Source: an uncultured Schlesneria sp.
Lineage (GTDB): Bacteria; Planctomycetota; Planctomycetia; Planctomycetales; Planctomycetaceae
Direction of reading: 5' to 3'
DNA: 35,257 bases
NCBI GenBank assembly: GCA_903834925.1
Contig: CAILLA010000213.1
Location: 1 to 35,257, forward strand
Shown here: one piece after another, positions 16,901 through 24,813 of the stretch
Layout of the letters: every line of letters begins with the position of its first letter
Position numbering within the stretch: position 1 is the first letter of the stretch
Notes under the pieces: generated by a model
What the model saw: the letters and a program-made list of their open reading frames with translations, nothing else
What the model was told of the DNA's origin: nothing
The model's database searches: none
Position numbers and translations under genes: made by a program

Positions 16901-18135
16901 CGGTCGATTTCCGCAGGAAGCTGGTCAGCAATCTGGCACACGTATTGTGTGCTTGCTTTGACATGGGTTTTCGTCTGACCATCCTGAGGTTGATCAAGAA
17001 CTTTCAAAAGCATCAAAACTGAATCAACACTTTTGGAATTTCCGTCGATCAGCAATTCATCGTGCGACTCGTCAATCGAGATCATGAATTGGACCGGGTT
17101 CGTCTGGATCTTCTGTCCGGTTGTGGTTTCGACCTTGTTTGGCTTGGTGACAACGCGAAATGCGGGAAGTCCATTTCGTCCCGAATCGACCAGTTCCGCA
17201 GACGCCTTCATTGTTGAATAGACGCGTTTTGAGAGATCAACTGCTTTCAAGTGACGCGTTCGATAAACGACAGCTGGAGCGGCTGCAGCACCAACATTTT
17301 CGAGATCTTTTGGAACTTTTGACTCAAAGGGATGAGGTTTTCGCGATGGCTGGCCTTCGGGTTCTTCAAAGAACTCTTCGTGAGACGTCTGTCGTACGGC
17401 GCGAGGTTCCTTCGATTTTCGCGGCGCAGGTGTTCGTTCTTCTTCAGGCTCCGTTTCGGCCGCCTGTGGCCGTCCTTTGTTCCCTGTGTATCGCAGAGAT
17501 TTTTGAGCGACGATTTCCTGATTGGAATTGATGTTTCCGCGATCATTGCGCGAGCCAGTCATTGATTCGGAACGGAATCCAGCCGGTTTGATTGACTCAT
17601 CCTGCTCTTCTTCTGCCCCCTTCGGTGTTGCCCTTTTGGGGAGCACGGCAGGTGCGTATTGAGGTCGTGATGCCGTTGTTTCCAGCAGGATCAAACAATT
17701 GGCTTTGATGATCAGCCGCAATGATTGCGGTTCAAGTTCCTTATTAATGATTCGGATCGCGTCCTTAATCGAATACTCAGTTCGATCGAGACGCGAAAAT
17801 CGACCATGGGGGACACGATCAGACACAAAGTCCAACCCGCCCGCATCTGCAAGATCTTGAAATACTCGTGGCCATGAGGCTGAGTAATAATTAAGCTTCA
17901 GTCTGGCTTCCGCAGTTTCAGAATTGGCCGCATTCTCTCCAGGTTTGGGCTTCGTCGCGGCAGAGAGATGTGGCGCGGTCAAAGTCGACGGCATGGCTCC
18001 TGCCAACCAGCCGATCATGGCCAATCCAGATGCAATCGCAAGGCCATTGCACGTGTGACGAAACGGCGAGCGACCTTTAAGGAATCGTAAATCCGCGCGA
18101 GCGTTCGGTTTGGAATCAGACTCATGGGTCTTCAT
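13930..18135 (-). CDS. Very long secretin (GspD/PilQ family) with seven N-type modules
   Basis: A 1401-aa outer-membrane channel protein of type II secretion/type IV pilus type. The order is a signal-anchor-like hydrophobic stretch (31-50), an STN/N0-like domain (78-152), a charged low-complexity linker (160-280), seven secretin-N-like modules (about 289-382, 394-492, 498-570, 576-640, 647-763, 768-858, 864-945), the secretin domain (947-1243) and a Pro-rich C-terminal tail. Each N module pairs a helix motif such as LKSAIASEVETLL with a strand like SNSLIVRA. In the secretin domain VVIQALIVEV, LSRPQIRALD, VGQTIPT, VTPRINDDGNIVIQM, VPSNSTIVIGGMI and LGDLPLVGSLF are present. GspD has three such modules plus N0, so this is long. 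ATG 18135 lacks a Shine-Dalgarno sequence. No other secretion-system gene is in the window. Confidence 0.93.
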   Translation of the reverse strand: MKTHESDSKPNARADLRFLKGRSPFRHTCNGLAIASGLAMIGWLAGAMPSTLTAPHLSAATKPKPGENAANSETAEARLKLNYYSASWPRVFQDLADAGGLDFVSDRVPHGRFSRLDRTEYSIKDAIRIINKELEPQSLRLIIKANCLILLETTASRPQYAPAVLPKRATPKGAEEEQDESIKPAGFRSESMTGSRNDRGNINSNQEIVAQKSLRYTGNKGRPQAAETEPEEERTPAPRKSKEPRAVRQTSHEEFFEEPEGQPSRKPHPFESKVPKDLENVGAAAAPAVVYRTRHLKAVDLSKRVYSTMKASAELVDSGRNGLPAFRVVTKPNKVETTTGQKIQTNPVQFMISIDESHDELLIDGNSKSVDSVLMLLKVLDQPQDGQTKTHVKASTQYVCQIADQLPAEIDRIRAARGSDVKSRLAHAESKDDSFAAPPTTDADGAFGGALGNFKGEVNIQVIEDLNVMVIVGNEKDVAQVEQVIKQIEQLAVATAPRVELLHLKNVDSESLAELLTSVYEKLTKFPGKATQPRESVAIIPVTKPNSLLIVAPSADLENILGLAEELDQPVDPETEFQVFGLKSAIASEVETLLTEFYKDRKSLGAKILVIADSRSNSLIVRARARDLEEIQTLIRRLDREGSESISQVRIFALKNAVATELAAVINSAIQSVLSPPSSSGGGGQGQQQGLGGGQVEEQFKNVKSAVLQFLSIDKGNNSRELQSGVLSDIRVTPEAHSNSLIVTASEKSMDLIEALISNLDRPTNTVSEIKVFTLEHADANQMVQQLNALFNVQTQGQGGAGNQQRPLLGIQLANADDASSSLVPLKFSVDTRTNSVIAVGSGDALRVVEAIMLRLDESDLRSRKNMVVRLNNTPATQIAQAVTLFFQQQRDLTQLDPNLTSNVEQLEREVIVIPDTISNSLLVSSTPRYYPDILAMIKKLDSVPKQVVIQALIVEVQLNNTDEFGIELGLQNPVFFQRSVLDQPVVLTETTTAVTGLQTTTQHILSQSGSPGFNFNNAGLPLGNNLATAPGTVAGQGLSNFSLGRVNNQLGYGGLVLSAGSDAVNVLLRALAANRKLTILSRPQIRALDSQLAEVFVGQTIPTVTAFNTNATTGVLSPILTQRETGIGMQVTPRINDDGNIVIQMYAYRSQLSQETVTVTTDSRGVAVGQRITDLSNVRSTVLVPSNSTIVIGGMISSRDESFTRKAPLLGDLPLVGSLFRYDSRSSIRTELLIFLTPRIINGPDEEECLKDIEMGRIHFIESEAEEAHGPLRALPAADDMIEDEHIPWVQPTLPPAPSMNSSPVIQKTPQELPNSVSPQSPSALPPAPTAIPASPTEQPSVVPPPPPLPDPNLTRINASRMQATETDDSGSGVSKASFVKPEAPKKRGFFQKRTVGRSN

Positions 18136-18220
18136 AAATATTCATCGCTTAGCTGGACAAATCGTGCGCAAACACACTAAGCGATTTAATCGACAAAGTT
18201 TAACAATCGCTTGATGGTAA
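18136..18220 (-). promoter_or_regulatory. Alternative-hairpin leader upstream of the secretin
   Basis: Read leftward towards the start codon the leader contains AAGCGATT (18212-18205), ATCGCTTAG (18185-18177) and CTAAGCGAT (18153-18145). The middle segment can pair with the first (8 bp) or with the last (9 bp), but not both. The last segment ends 9 nt before the ATG, so the second pairing could block ribosome access. The alternative reading is three copies of a protein-binding site. Confidence 0.4.
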
Positions 18221-18368
18221 ACTCATGCTAGACACTCCAAATTAAGGTTGGCTTAGGATGTGATGTTGATTTGAGAATGACCGTGTGAGTCTGGGCAAAC
18301 ACAGATCTCCGTGTGCGGCAGAAATAGCCGCAAGCAATTTTTATTTTAGAACGCCAATCGCCTGATTC

Positions 18369-18385
18369 GGCGGCTTCCAGCCGCC
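18369..18385. repeat. Palindromic GGCGGCTTCCAGCCGCC element
   Basis: GGCGGCT-TCC-AGCCGCC is a perfect 7-bp stem with a 3-nt loop, one base past the stop of the gene at 18387. It shares its core with the terminal inverted repeats at 2143-2264 and with the palindrome at 32418-32432. It may act as a transcript-end hairpin for the leftward gene, though no U-run is present. Confidence 0.75.
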
Positions 18386-18386
18386 G

Positions 18387-20819
18387 CTACCGGTCGGCTC
18401 CCGGCGTAACAACCACAAGTGGCAGTCGCGAACGGTCACCGCGAAGCCGAAGCTCTTCCAAAGCAGCTCCGATATCGGGTATCACAAACTTGTTGAACTT
18501 GATTTGACTATTCACTTTGATCACGAGCTTCTTGTCAAAATCCACGAACTCAGCGGGTAGTCTTACGGTGATGTTGTCCGCGTTTCCCTTGATGACGACG
18601 GTACTTCCCGGAGTCACTTTAGCTTCGATTTCCATGGGGCTGACCTTTTGCGCTGAGCCTGATGGCGCCGGCAGGATATAGTCGCGTGGCAGTGATCCAA
18701 CGGTCAGCCAGAAAAAACGGTTGTCTGCCTTACGCAGTGAACGGACATCGAACTCTTTTGGCAGTGTGCGGCGGACGTGTGTCTCCATCCAATCGAAAAG
18801 CTTCGAGAAATCATCGAACAGGTTTTCACCGTTGCGACCGAGGTATTCAACAAGTAGAAAATCAAATTTGGATCCACGAATCAGCATGTTGTCGAAAACC
18901 ATATTGCTCGAATTATCTCGGTTTTCTTTTGAATCATAACCTTTGCCAACGACATACCACGAAGTGTAGCTGCCGTTCGCCCAGCAATAGTTGCAATAGT
19001 GAATCGCATTGCCGCCGATCGGAACAACCCCTGCGAATTCGTCGGGATGTGCTAAGGCAATGTCGAATGCGGCGTCGGCGCCCATTCCGTGTCCCGTCAG
19101 AAAGACCCGGTCACTGTCGACGGAAAATCGCTTTCTGGCATCCACAAGACAGTCGAGTACATACCTGTGCGCGGGGGCACCATAACTGTGTTCGGCTTGA
19201 TTCGGTTCTGCGTAATGGGGGGCGATCACAATGTAGCCACGTTGATGGCCCAAGTCTGGATGGTTTGCGTCTCCGGCCCATGCCGTCAGTGTTTGCTCAA
19301 TTGTTCGACTGCGCGATCGTAATGCGATGATAACCGGGTACGTGTGACGCGGCGAATATTCGGCTGGAAGAACGACGGAATAATTCACATCATGCGATGC
19401 ATCGGTTTCGATTTGATGAATTGAACCCGGCTCAAGTTCGTTATCGTCGATGATCGGAGGGAGTTGCGGAATGAGATTGAGTACTGTTCGTGGGCTGAGA
19501 CTTTCCATCGTTTGAAGTTTCTTAACGGTGTCGCTGTGAACGGCGGGGTCCTCGCTGCGAAGGTAGTCGATGACCAGTTGACGAGCTTCCCATGCACGAA
19601 ACGTCAGATCCAGATCGGGGATCGCGTTGGCAGAACCCAGAACCCAGCCGGAATAGGCGAGCCCCAACCTCTGTGCTGGTTCGTATTGGTTGTCCGCTTC
19701 GGCCTTAATGAATGCGTCCAGTCGTGGCAATGTTTCAATATCGAGTTGTTCATTAATCTCAGACCTCAGCGGCTGTAACTTCATTTCACGAACGTTGTCA
19801 TTCAGTTTGGCTTGCCAGTCGCTCAGTAACAATTTGACTTGTTCGATCGTATGGCGAGCCTGATCGAACCCTTGGACAGCTCGTTTCACGTCCTGCTCGA
19901 TTTGTCCGGTCAGTGTCTGAGCCATTAGCTTTTTTGCGTAGGTTTCGGCAAGTTGAAATTGCCCAGCTTGCTTACGCCGCTTCAGTCGAAGCAGAACGAC
20001 GCGACCGAAAAAGTTCATCAGCTCTTCGCGATTCTTTTCAACCAACTCTTTCCGATCAGGGAAGTCACGACCAATCGCGTCGAGTTCTGCAAACGCTTGT
20101 TCATAAAGTTCGGCCTGGGAATAAAAAAGGACTAAAGCGAAGCGACCAACAGCATCATCAGCCTTTACTTCTCTTTTGACCAAAGCCTCAATCGTCTCGA
20201 TAGGGATCGATTTGAGGGGCAAACCAAATTTCCAATCGACGTTCGTGCTTTCCACTAACACGTGGTCTGGTGCAACCAGACTGATTGACTGAAAGACGTC
20301 CATCGGCTTCTTCGCTGTGGCGATGGTAATCCGCCGCCGTCCAAATTCGTCAAAGGGGCCAACGTACGTCATCGAACCAAATGAACTGACTGTCATGTTC
20401 TGGCCCGTCAGTTTCGGGCGAGGAAGTTTCAATTCTACAGGATTCGGAGCGGCGAGCGTTGCGCCGTCCAGATTTTGCCGTTGTAGCAACGGGAAATAGA
20501 TCCGCTGCCAGTTCGTATCGATCCGTCCGATGTTGTGCGGGACCGGATCAGCGTCTTTCAATCTCTTCAGTTCATTTGTCCCGACAGCTCGACCGGCAAG
20601 GGAATTCATCACGAGGAACTCCCCTCGTAGTGTGGTTCCATTCTTCAGCCGAACCTCTGCCTTAATCAGATTCTGTGCGGTACATGGGATTTGTCCACAA
20701 ACAAATGGGACGAATAACCATATGAAGCGATGAATCCGTATCTCTGAAACTGTTCTAAGCCACGGTCGTTGCCGTTGAAAAGCAGTTTGAACCGAGCTGA
20801 GAAAGGCTTGGAATCGCAT
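18387..20819 (-). CDS. Secreted alpha/beta-hydrolase-fold protein with a degenerate catalytic triad
   Basis: An 810-aa exported protein. The N-terminus has a long basic lead and a hydrophobic segment (RFIWLFVPFVCGQIPCTAQN, about residues 30-50). AEVRLKNGTTLRGEFLV recalls an SHD1-like beta motif seen in planctomycetes. The middle is helical, partly coiled coil (about 210-420). The C-terminal half has an esterase-like alpha/beta-hydrolase fold: NYSVVLPAEYSPRHTYPVIIALRS, GYIVIAPHYAEP, DSDRVFLTGHGMGADAAFDIAL. The nucleophile elbow should read GxSxG, but is G576-H-G578-M-G580, with codon GGA at 19086-19088. The His region (normally GRGHE) reads GRNGE. Two of three triad residues thus appear lost, so a binding or scaffolding role is possible. 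I chose ATG 20819 for its signal-like start; upstream frame to 20978 is not signal-like. Confidence 0.75.
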   Translation of the reverse strand: MRFQAFLSSVQTAFQRQRPWLRTVSEIRIHRFIWLFVPFVCGQIPCTAQNLIKAEVRLKNGTTLRGEFLVMNSLAGRAVGTNELKRLKDADPVPHNIGRIDTNWQRIYFPLLQRQNLDGATLAAPNPVELKLPRPKLTGQNMTVSSFGSMTYVGPFDEFGRRRITIATAKKPMDVFQSISLVAPDHVLVESTNVDWKFGLPLKSIPIETIEALVKREVKADDAVGRFALVLFYSQAELYEQAFAELDAIGRDFPDRKELVEKNREELMNFFGRVVLLRLKRRKQAGQFQLAETYAKKLMAQTLTGQIEQDVKRAVQGFDQARHTIEQVKLLLSDWQAKLNDNVREMKLQPLRSEINEQLDIETLPRLDAFIKAEADNQYEPAQRLGLAYSGWVLGSANAIPDLDLTFRAWEARQLVIDYLRSEDPAVHSDTVKKLQTMESLSPRTVLNLIPQLPPIIDDNELEPGSIHQIETDASHDVNYSVVLPAEYSPRHTYPVIIALRSRSRTIEQTLTAWAGDANHPDLGHQRGYIVIAPHYAEPNQAEHSYGAPAHRYVLDCLVDARKRFSVDSDRVFLTGHGMGADAAFDIALAHPDEFAGVVPIGGNAIHYCNYCWANGSYTSWYVVGKGYDSKENRDNSSNMVFDNMLIRGSKFDFLLVEYLGRNGENLFDDFSKLFDWMETHVRRTLPKEFDVRSLRKADNRFFWLTVGSLPRDYILPAPSGSAQKVSPMEIEAKVTPGSTVVIKGNADNITVRLPAEFVDFDKKLVIKVNSQIKFNKFVIPDIGAALEELRLRGDRSRLPLVVVTPGADR

Positions 20820-21088
20820 GTTGGCACCCAATTCAATCTGGCGAAACGAACGGCATTCGCTGCCGATTGGTCGTCGTTCAAGGCATGATTGATCGTAAAA
20901 ATGCGTGGCCGAACAATCCGGGAAGTAGCGATGTTCAGTTCGCCATTCCAATTTGTCATTTCGATTTCTATCTGTCACACTGTCTATCGACTTAATGATC
21001 GAGCTTAATCGCTTGGCGCTGCAACCATTGCGGCTTATCGTCGTGAATTCCCCTCCACAAGCCGTTTTCCTTTTCAGACGGGTGTCTC

Positions 21089-22246
21089 ATGAATCGTCTT
21101 TGTACAAAGTGGCTGATCGTATTGACAACAGTTTTCGGACTTAGCGATTCGATCCGGGCCGAAGAGGCCGGAAAATTTCGCGTCTATTTCGGAACCTATA
21201 CAAACGAAATAACCAAAGGGATCTACTCCAGTACCCTGGATTTCGCAACCGGCAAACTTTCACAACCCGAGCTTGCCGTTGAGGTGAAAAACCCTTCGTT
21301 TGTCGCGATTCATCCTACAGGTAAGTTATTGTATGCCGTCAGTGAAATATCGGATTTCCAGGGGAAATCCGTGGGTGGCGTCAGTGCTTTTAAAATTGAT
21401 GCCGCGTCGGGACGGCTCAAGCTTCTCAATCAACAGTCATCAGTCGGGGCTGGTCCTTGTCATCTCGTTGTTGATGCGGCTGGTGAGAATGTTCTCGTGG
21501 CAAATTATGGCGGCGGTAGCGTCGCCGTTTTGCCTATTGAAGCGAAGACTGGAAACCTGGCCGTCGCTTCTTCATCAATCCAGCATCAAGGGTCCAGTGT
21601 CGACAAACAACGACAAGAAGGCCCGCATGCGCATTCGATCAATCTCGACCCCGCCAACAAGTTTGCCTTTGCTGCCGATCTCGGTTTGGACAAGGTTCTC
21701 ATCTATCACTTCGACGGTGCGAAAGGAAAATTGACCGCGAACCTTCCGCCTGCGGGCGAGCTGGCTCCAGGAAGTGGTCCGCGACATCTTGCCTTTCATC
21801 CTTCGGGTAAATATGTCTTCGTGAATAACGAAATGACATCAACGGTGACCTCATTCGCATACAACCCGACCGGTGGATCGCTGACCGAGATCCACACACT
21901 TTCAACCCTGCCTCAACCGACACCGGGCAACTCGACAGCCGAGACTGTCGTTCATCCCTCTGGCAAGTTCGTCTATGTCTCAAATCGTGGCCACGACAGC
22001 CTGGCCATCTTTCAATGTGATCCGGCAACCGGTCGACTGACCGCAATCGGCCATCAATCGACCGGAGGCAAAACGCCTCGCAATTTTAATATCGATCCTA
22101 TCGGGCGTTATCTGTTGGCGGCAAACCAAAGTACCAACAACGTGGTTGTATTCCGAGTTGATCCGAGCAGTGGTAAGTTGACTCCCACGGGAGATTCAAT
22201 CGAAGTTGGTAGTCCAGTTTGCGTCCGATTCCTATCAATTCCCTGA
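21089..22246 (+). CDS. Secreted lactonase of the 6-phosphogluconolactonase (YbhE) family
   Basis: A 385-aa seven-bladed propeller of the Pgl/YbhE lactonase family (COG2706). It begins with a signal peptide (CTKWLIVLTTVFGLSDSIRAEE), so unlike the cytosolic pentose-phosphate enzyme it is probably periplasmic. Recognisable parts are FGTYTNEITKGIYSSTLD, NPSFVAIHPTGKLLYAVSE, GPCHLVVDAAGENVLVANYGGGSVAV, the family's RQxxPHAH-like motif (KQRQEGPHAHSINLDP), GPRHLAFHPSGKYVFVNNE and the last-blade TPRNFNIDPIGRYLLAANQ. The substrate may be a sugar lactone. The start ATG 21089 has only a weak GGGTG upstream. It overlaps the convergent M48 gene by 12 bp at their 3' ends. Its promoter should be in the 269-nt gap shared with the divergent gene at 20819. 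Confidence 0.9.
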   Translation: MNRLCTKWLIVLTTVFGLSDSIRAEEAGKFRVYFGTYTNEITKGIYSSTLDFATGKLSQPELAVEVKNPSFVAIHPTGKLLYAVSEISDFQGKSVGGVSAFKIDAASGRLKLLNQQSSVGAGPCHLVVDAAGENVLVANYGGGSVAVLPIEAKTGNLAVASSSIQHQGSSVDKQRQEGPHAHSINLDPANKFAFAADLGLDKVLIYHFDGAKGKLTANLPPAGELAPGSGPRHLAFHPSGKYVFVNNEMTSTVTSFAYNPTGGSLTEIHTLSTLPQPTPGNSTAETVVHPSGKFVYVSNRGHDSLAIFQCDPATGRLTAIGHQSTGGKTPRNFNIDPIGRYLLAANQSTNNVVVFRVDPSSGKLTPTGDSIEVGSPVCVRFLSIP

Positions 22247-24451
22247 TTCTGTATTGTCGTCAGATGGCTCCGGTAGCGGCGGCATTCCAATCGCTTCTTC
22301 AACTTTCTCGGCAGCTCGGGCGAGTCGAGCGAAGAGGCGAGCCTGGATGCTGGTCAGCCGTGACTGCATCAAGTCGGTGACTTGCACCAACCCACCCAGA
22401 TCATGTTCATCTGGGATTTGCGGTAATGCGTGAACTCGCAGCGTCATTTCTGCTTGAGCGTGATCGAACGGATACAGATGGTTTCCCATTTCCTGTTGAA
22501 TCGAGACCAATCGAGAGCGAAGCGATTCCATTTGACTGAGGATCAGCTTCAGAACACGATCACTTGGATTCCGACCGCCGTTTCGTTCCCACAGAATCAT
22601 TAGACGATGGAAAACCAGTCGCAACGATGGCAATTCGCCAATCAACCGACTGACGTATTGTGCCTCGGGTAAGAGATCCTTGATCTCGTACCACAAATCA
22701 TCCCCTCGGTGAATTCTGTCTGTGACCTCATGGATGTGTACCAATTGTAGGGCATATGACAGCCGATTTCCGGCTTCGGTTTCAAATGGAAGCATCTTCC
22801 CTGCGAGATTGGCGATCCCTTCTCGGGCTCGAGTCAGTTTCTCGCTCACTGCCTCGGCATTCGAGTCCGACAGGTGAAAGTCTTTCGGGTCAAATGCTAA
22901 TCGAGCCTGAATAATTGTCTGAGCGGCGATCGTTTCGAAAAGTGTCTCTTCTGCTGCTCGATACCGGGGAGTCAATCGCTGATAGGTCGGCAATTCTTCC
23001 ATCATCCGAGCGCGACTGGCCTTCAGTTCTCGCACGACTTCGTTCGGGTCTTCGGGGGTTTCAGTCGATTGAGGTGCGATTGGCAATGGGCGAAGTAGTG
23101 GAATATCGGTCTGAAAATAACGCTTTAACGCCTTCGACGCATGGATTTCGTCCCCCTGACGTTCAAGTAGCTTTTCGACCGGATGCAACATCTTCGTCGA
23201 AATCTTCTGATTCAAAGCGTCGCAGTAAAATTGTTCCGTGATTACCCTTGAGATCTCTCGAAAGCGGTTGAATAAGACCGACGCCGGCAGATTGTCCACA
23301 AATGGTCCCGATTGAAAGATCCCGGTCGAGCCATCCGCCATCGCTGACTGAATACGATCACGATCTGAAGGATGTGAATCAAACAGACCCGTCACTTCCT
23401 TGGTCATCATCTTGTGTAATTCGGTCTTCACTTTCGGAGTGATGAAACTCACATTCGCCAGGGATAAAGCGATCATGTCATCAGGAAGGCGACCTTCTCC
23501 ATAAAAAGCCGAGATGTCACGGAAGGAGATTTGATGAGCAACCCCTAGTTCACGCAAACGATGCATCGTTGAAGCCAATGAACGAAAGCCGACAACACTG
23601 GTCTGGCAACGGTCGGCGTTGTATTCCATTTCCCTGGACATCAAGCAGCTGATCGTCGTGCCAGCGAGGGCAAATCCAAGGATGATCCATCTCACGACCC
23701 ATACGATCGCACGCCCGACGTAGCCAATCATAGCCACTGGACTGCGAACGGCACATTGTCGGAGCAGCCATTCGTCAATCGAATCGCGTTCGTAGGCGGC
23801 CTGTAAGAACCAGTGGGTCGTCCGGCGAACCATATTCTCCAGCCACATTGCAGTACGCTGAGTGAAGTGACCAAGTTCATGCGCCAAAACGCCGGTAAAC
23901 TGCTGTAAAGTCAGGCCGGCAACGAGAGGCAATCCAAGGTGCAACGAGATCCCGCGATTTCCGAACAGACCAAGCCAGCCTCGTCTAAACTCGGCACCGG
24001 CATTCAGGTCACAATTGACGTGGATTGCGCAGGGCCGAGGCGCTCCCAATAAGTCGCACAGACGATCGACGTAGGCGACCAATAACGGCTCGGCGTCACG
24101 CCTGAGTATGCGAGGTCGTTTGACTGCACCGGCTGTCGCCAGCATTGGTTTCAATAAACCCAACACGAGCATCGATCCCAACAATGTCGAAATGCCAGTC
24201 GCCAGCAAGGGTGCTACCGGTCCCCATCCGGCGAAGATCCCATTCGCATTTCGTACGAAAGCAATGAGGCTCCCAATAACCAGCGCGATTAATGACATGT
24301 AGAGTATGGGCAACAGCAGTACGGCACAGGCAGTGATCACCAGTCCCGTGACGTATTTACGCGAGACCTTGGGCAGATCGACTTCGCCAGAAATGGCGCT
24401 CAGGATCTGTCGTTTCTGGTCGGCGGAAATTGGTGTCACGTTGGGATTCAT
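22235..24451 (-). CDS. Membrane-anchored M48-family metalloprotease
   Basis: A 738-aa zinc protease of the HtpX/Ste24-like M48 family. TM segments are at about residues 34-66 and 79-106, and another is at about 245-275. The zinc motif HELGH (His191, Glu192, His195) is in FTGVLAHELGHFTQR, and the third ligand is probably the Glu in SREMEYNADRCQ, typical of M48. The catalytic part occupies about 115-400; the remaining 330 residues are helical with no recognised domain, longer than in HtpX (about 290 aa). Such proteins often handle membrane-protein quality control, but the substrate is unknown. The start is ATG 24451, 37 nt after the stop of a small zinc-ribbon protein. Its stop overlaps the convergent lactonase by 12 bp. 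Confidence 0.9.
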   Translation of the reverse strand: MNPNVTPISADQKRQILSAISGEVDLPKVSRKYVTGLVITACAVLLLPILYMSLIALVIGSLIAFVRNANGIFAGWGPVAPLLATGISTLLGSMLVLGLLKPMLATAGAVKRPRILRRDAEPLLVAYVDRLCDLLGAPRPCAIHVNCDLNAGAEFRRGWLGLFGNRGISLHLGLPLVAGLTLQQFTGVLAHELGHFTQRTAMWLENMVRRTTHWFLQAAYERDSIDEWLLRQCAVRSPVAMIGYVGRAIVWVVRWIILGFALAGTTISCLMSREMEYNADRCQTSVVGFRSLASTMHRLRELGVAHQISFRDISAFYGEGRLPDDMIALSLANVSFITPKVKTELHKMMTKEVTGLFDSHPSDRDRIQSAMADGSTGIFQSGPFVDNLPASVLFNRFREISRVITEQFYCDALNQKISTKMLHPVEKLLERQGDEIHASKALKRYFQTDIPLLRPLPIAPQSTETPEDPNEVVRELKASRARMMEELPTYQRLTPRYRAAEETLFETIAAQTIIQARLAFDPKDFHLSDSNAEAVSEKLTRAREGIANLAGKMLPFETEAGNRLSYALQLVHIHEVTDRIHRGDDLWYEIKDLLPEAQYVSRLIGELPSLRLVFHRLMILWERNGGRNPSDRVLKLILSQMESLRSRLVSIQQEMGNHLYPFDHAQAEMTLRVHALPQIPDEHDLGGLVQVTDLMQSRLTSIQARLFARLARAAEKVEEAIGMPPLPEPSDDNTESGN

Positions 24452-24488
24452 ACGAAAATCGTCGATTCAGGGTCGCCGCTCTGAGCCT

Positions 24489-24779
24489 TTAGTGGACTCG
24501 GACAAGGATCGTAAAAGCCCATACGGCTGCAATTAAGGCACAAGTAACAAGGCACGAAACCAGCCCCATCACGATCCAGGGCCAAGGTCCTGTTTTCTGT
24601 TCTGGTTCACGCCGACGTAATCGTCCATCTTCTTCCACGAAGGCTTCAGACGAAATAAAATTCTCTCGCTGGACTTTGATTTGAACTCCGCATTCCCTGC
24701 ATCGAACCACGTTGCCACACAGGGCATCTTTAACGCGATGCTGGTTTCGGCAAATATCACATTCAGCCAAAATCGCCAT
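24489..24779 (-). CDS. Small zinc-ribbon protein with one membrane segment
   Basis: A 96-aa protein. The N-terminus has a four-Cys zinc-ribbon-like motif (CDIC, then CREC about 20 residues on), followed by a charged linker and one hydrophobic C-terminal segment (PWIVMGLVSCLVTCALIAAVWAFTILV, residues 66-92). Short proteins of this type are common in planctomycetes and lack an assigned role. It lies between DUF4058 (34 nt) and the M48 protease gene (37 nt) on one strand, so is probably co-transcribed and might serve with the protease in the membrane; this is inference. The start ATG 24779 has only a weak Shine-Dalgarno sequence. Confidence 0.75.
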   Translation of the reverse strand: MAILAECDICRNQHRVKDALCGNVVRCRECGVQIKVQRENFISSEAFVEEDGRLRRREPEQKTGPWPWIVMGLVSCLVTCALIAAVWAFTILVRVH

Positions 24780-24813
24780 CCGGCGAGTTTCCCCAAGAGG
24801 TTTCTATACGATT

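Noticed and set aside
18662-19330. 222-aa + strand frame
   Set aside because: It is antisense to the hydrolase-fold gene, is full of Arg/Cys/His and has no domain or start signal.
22235-22246. Frameshift or fusion at the lactonase/M48 junction
   Set aside because: The 12-bp overlap is simply convergent gene ends; both proteins end at normal family positions.
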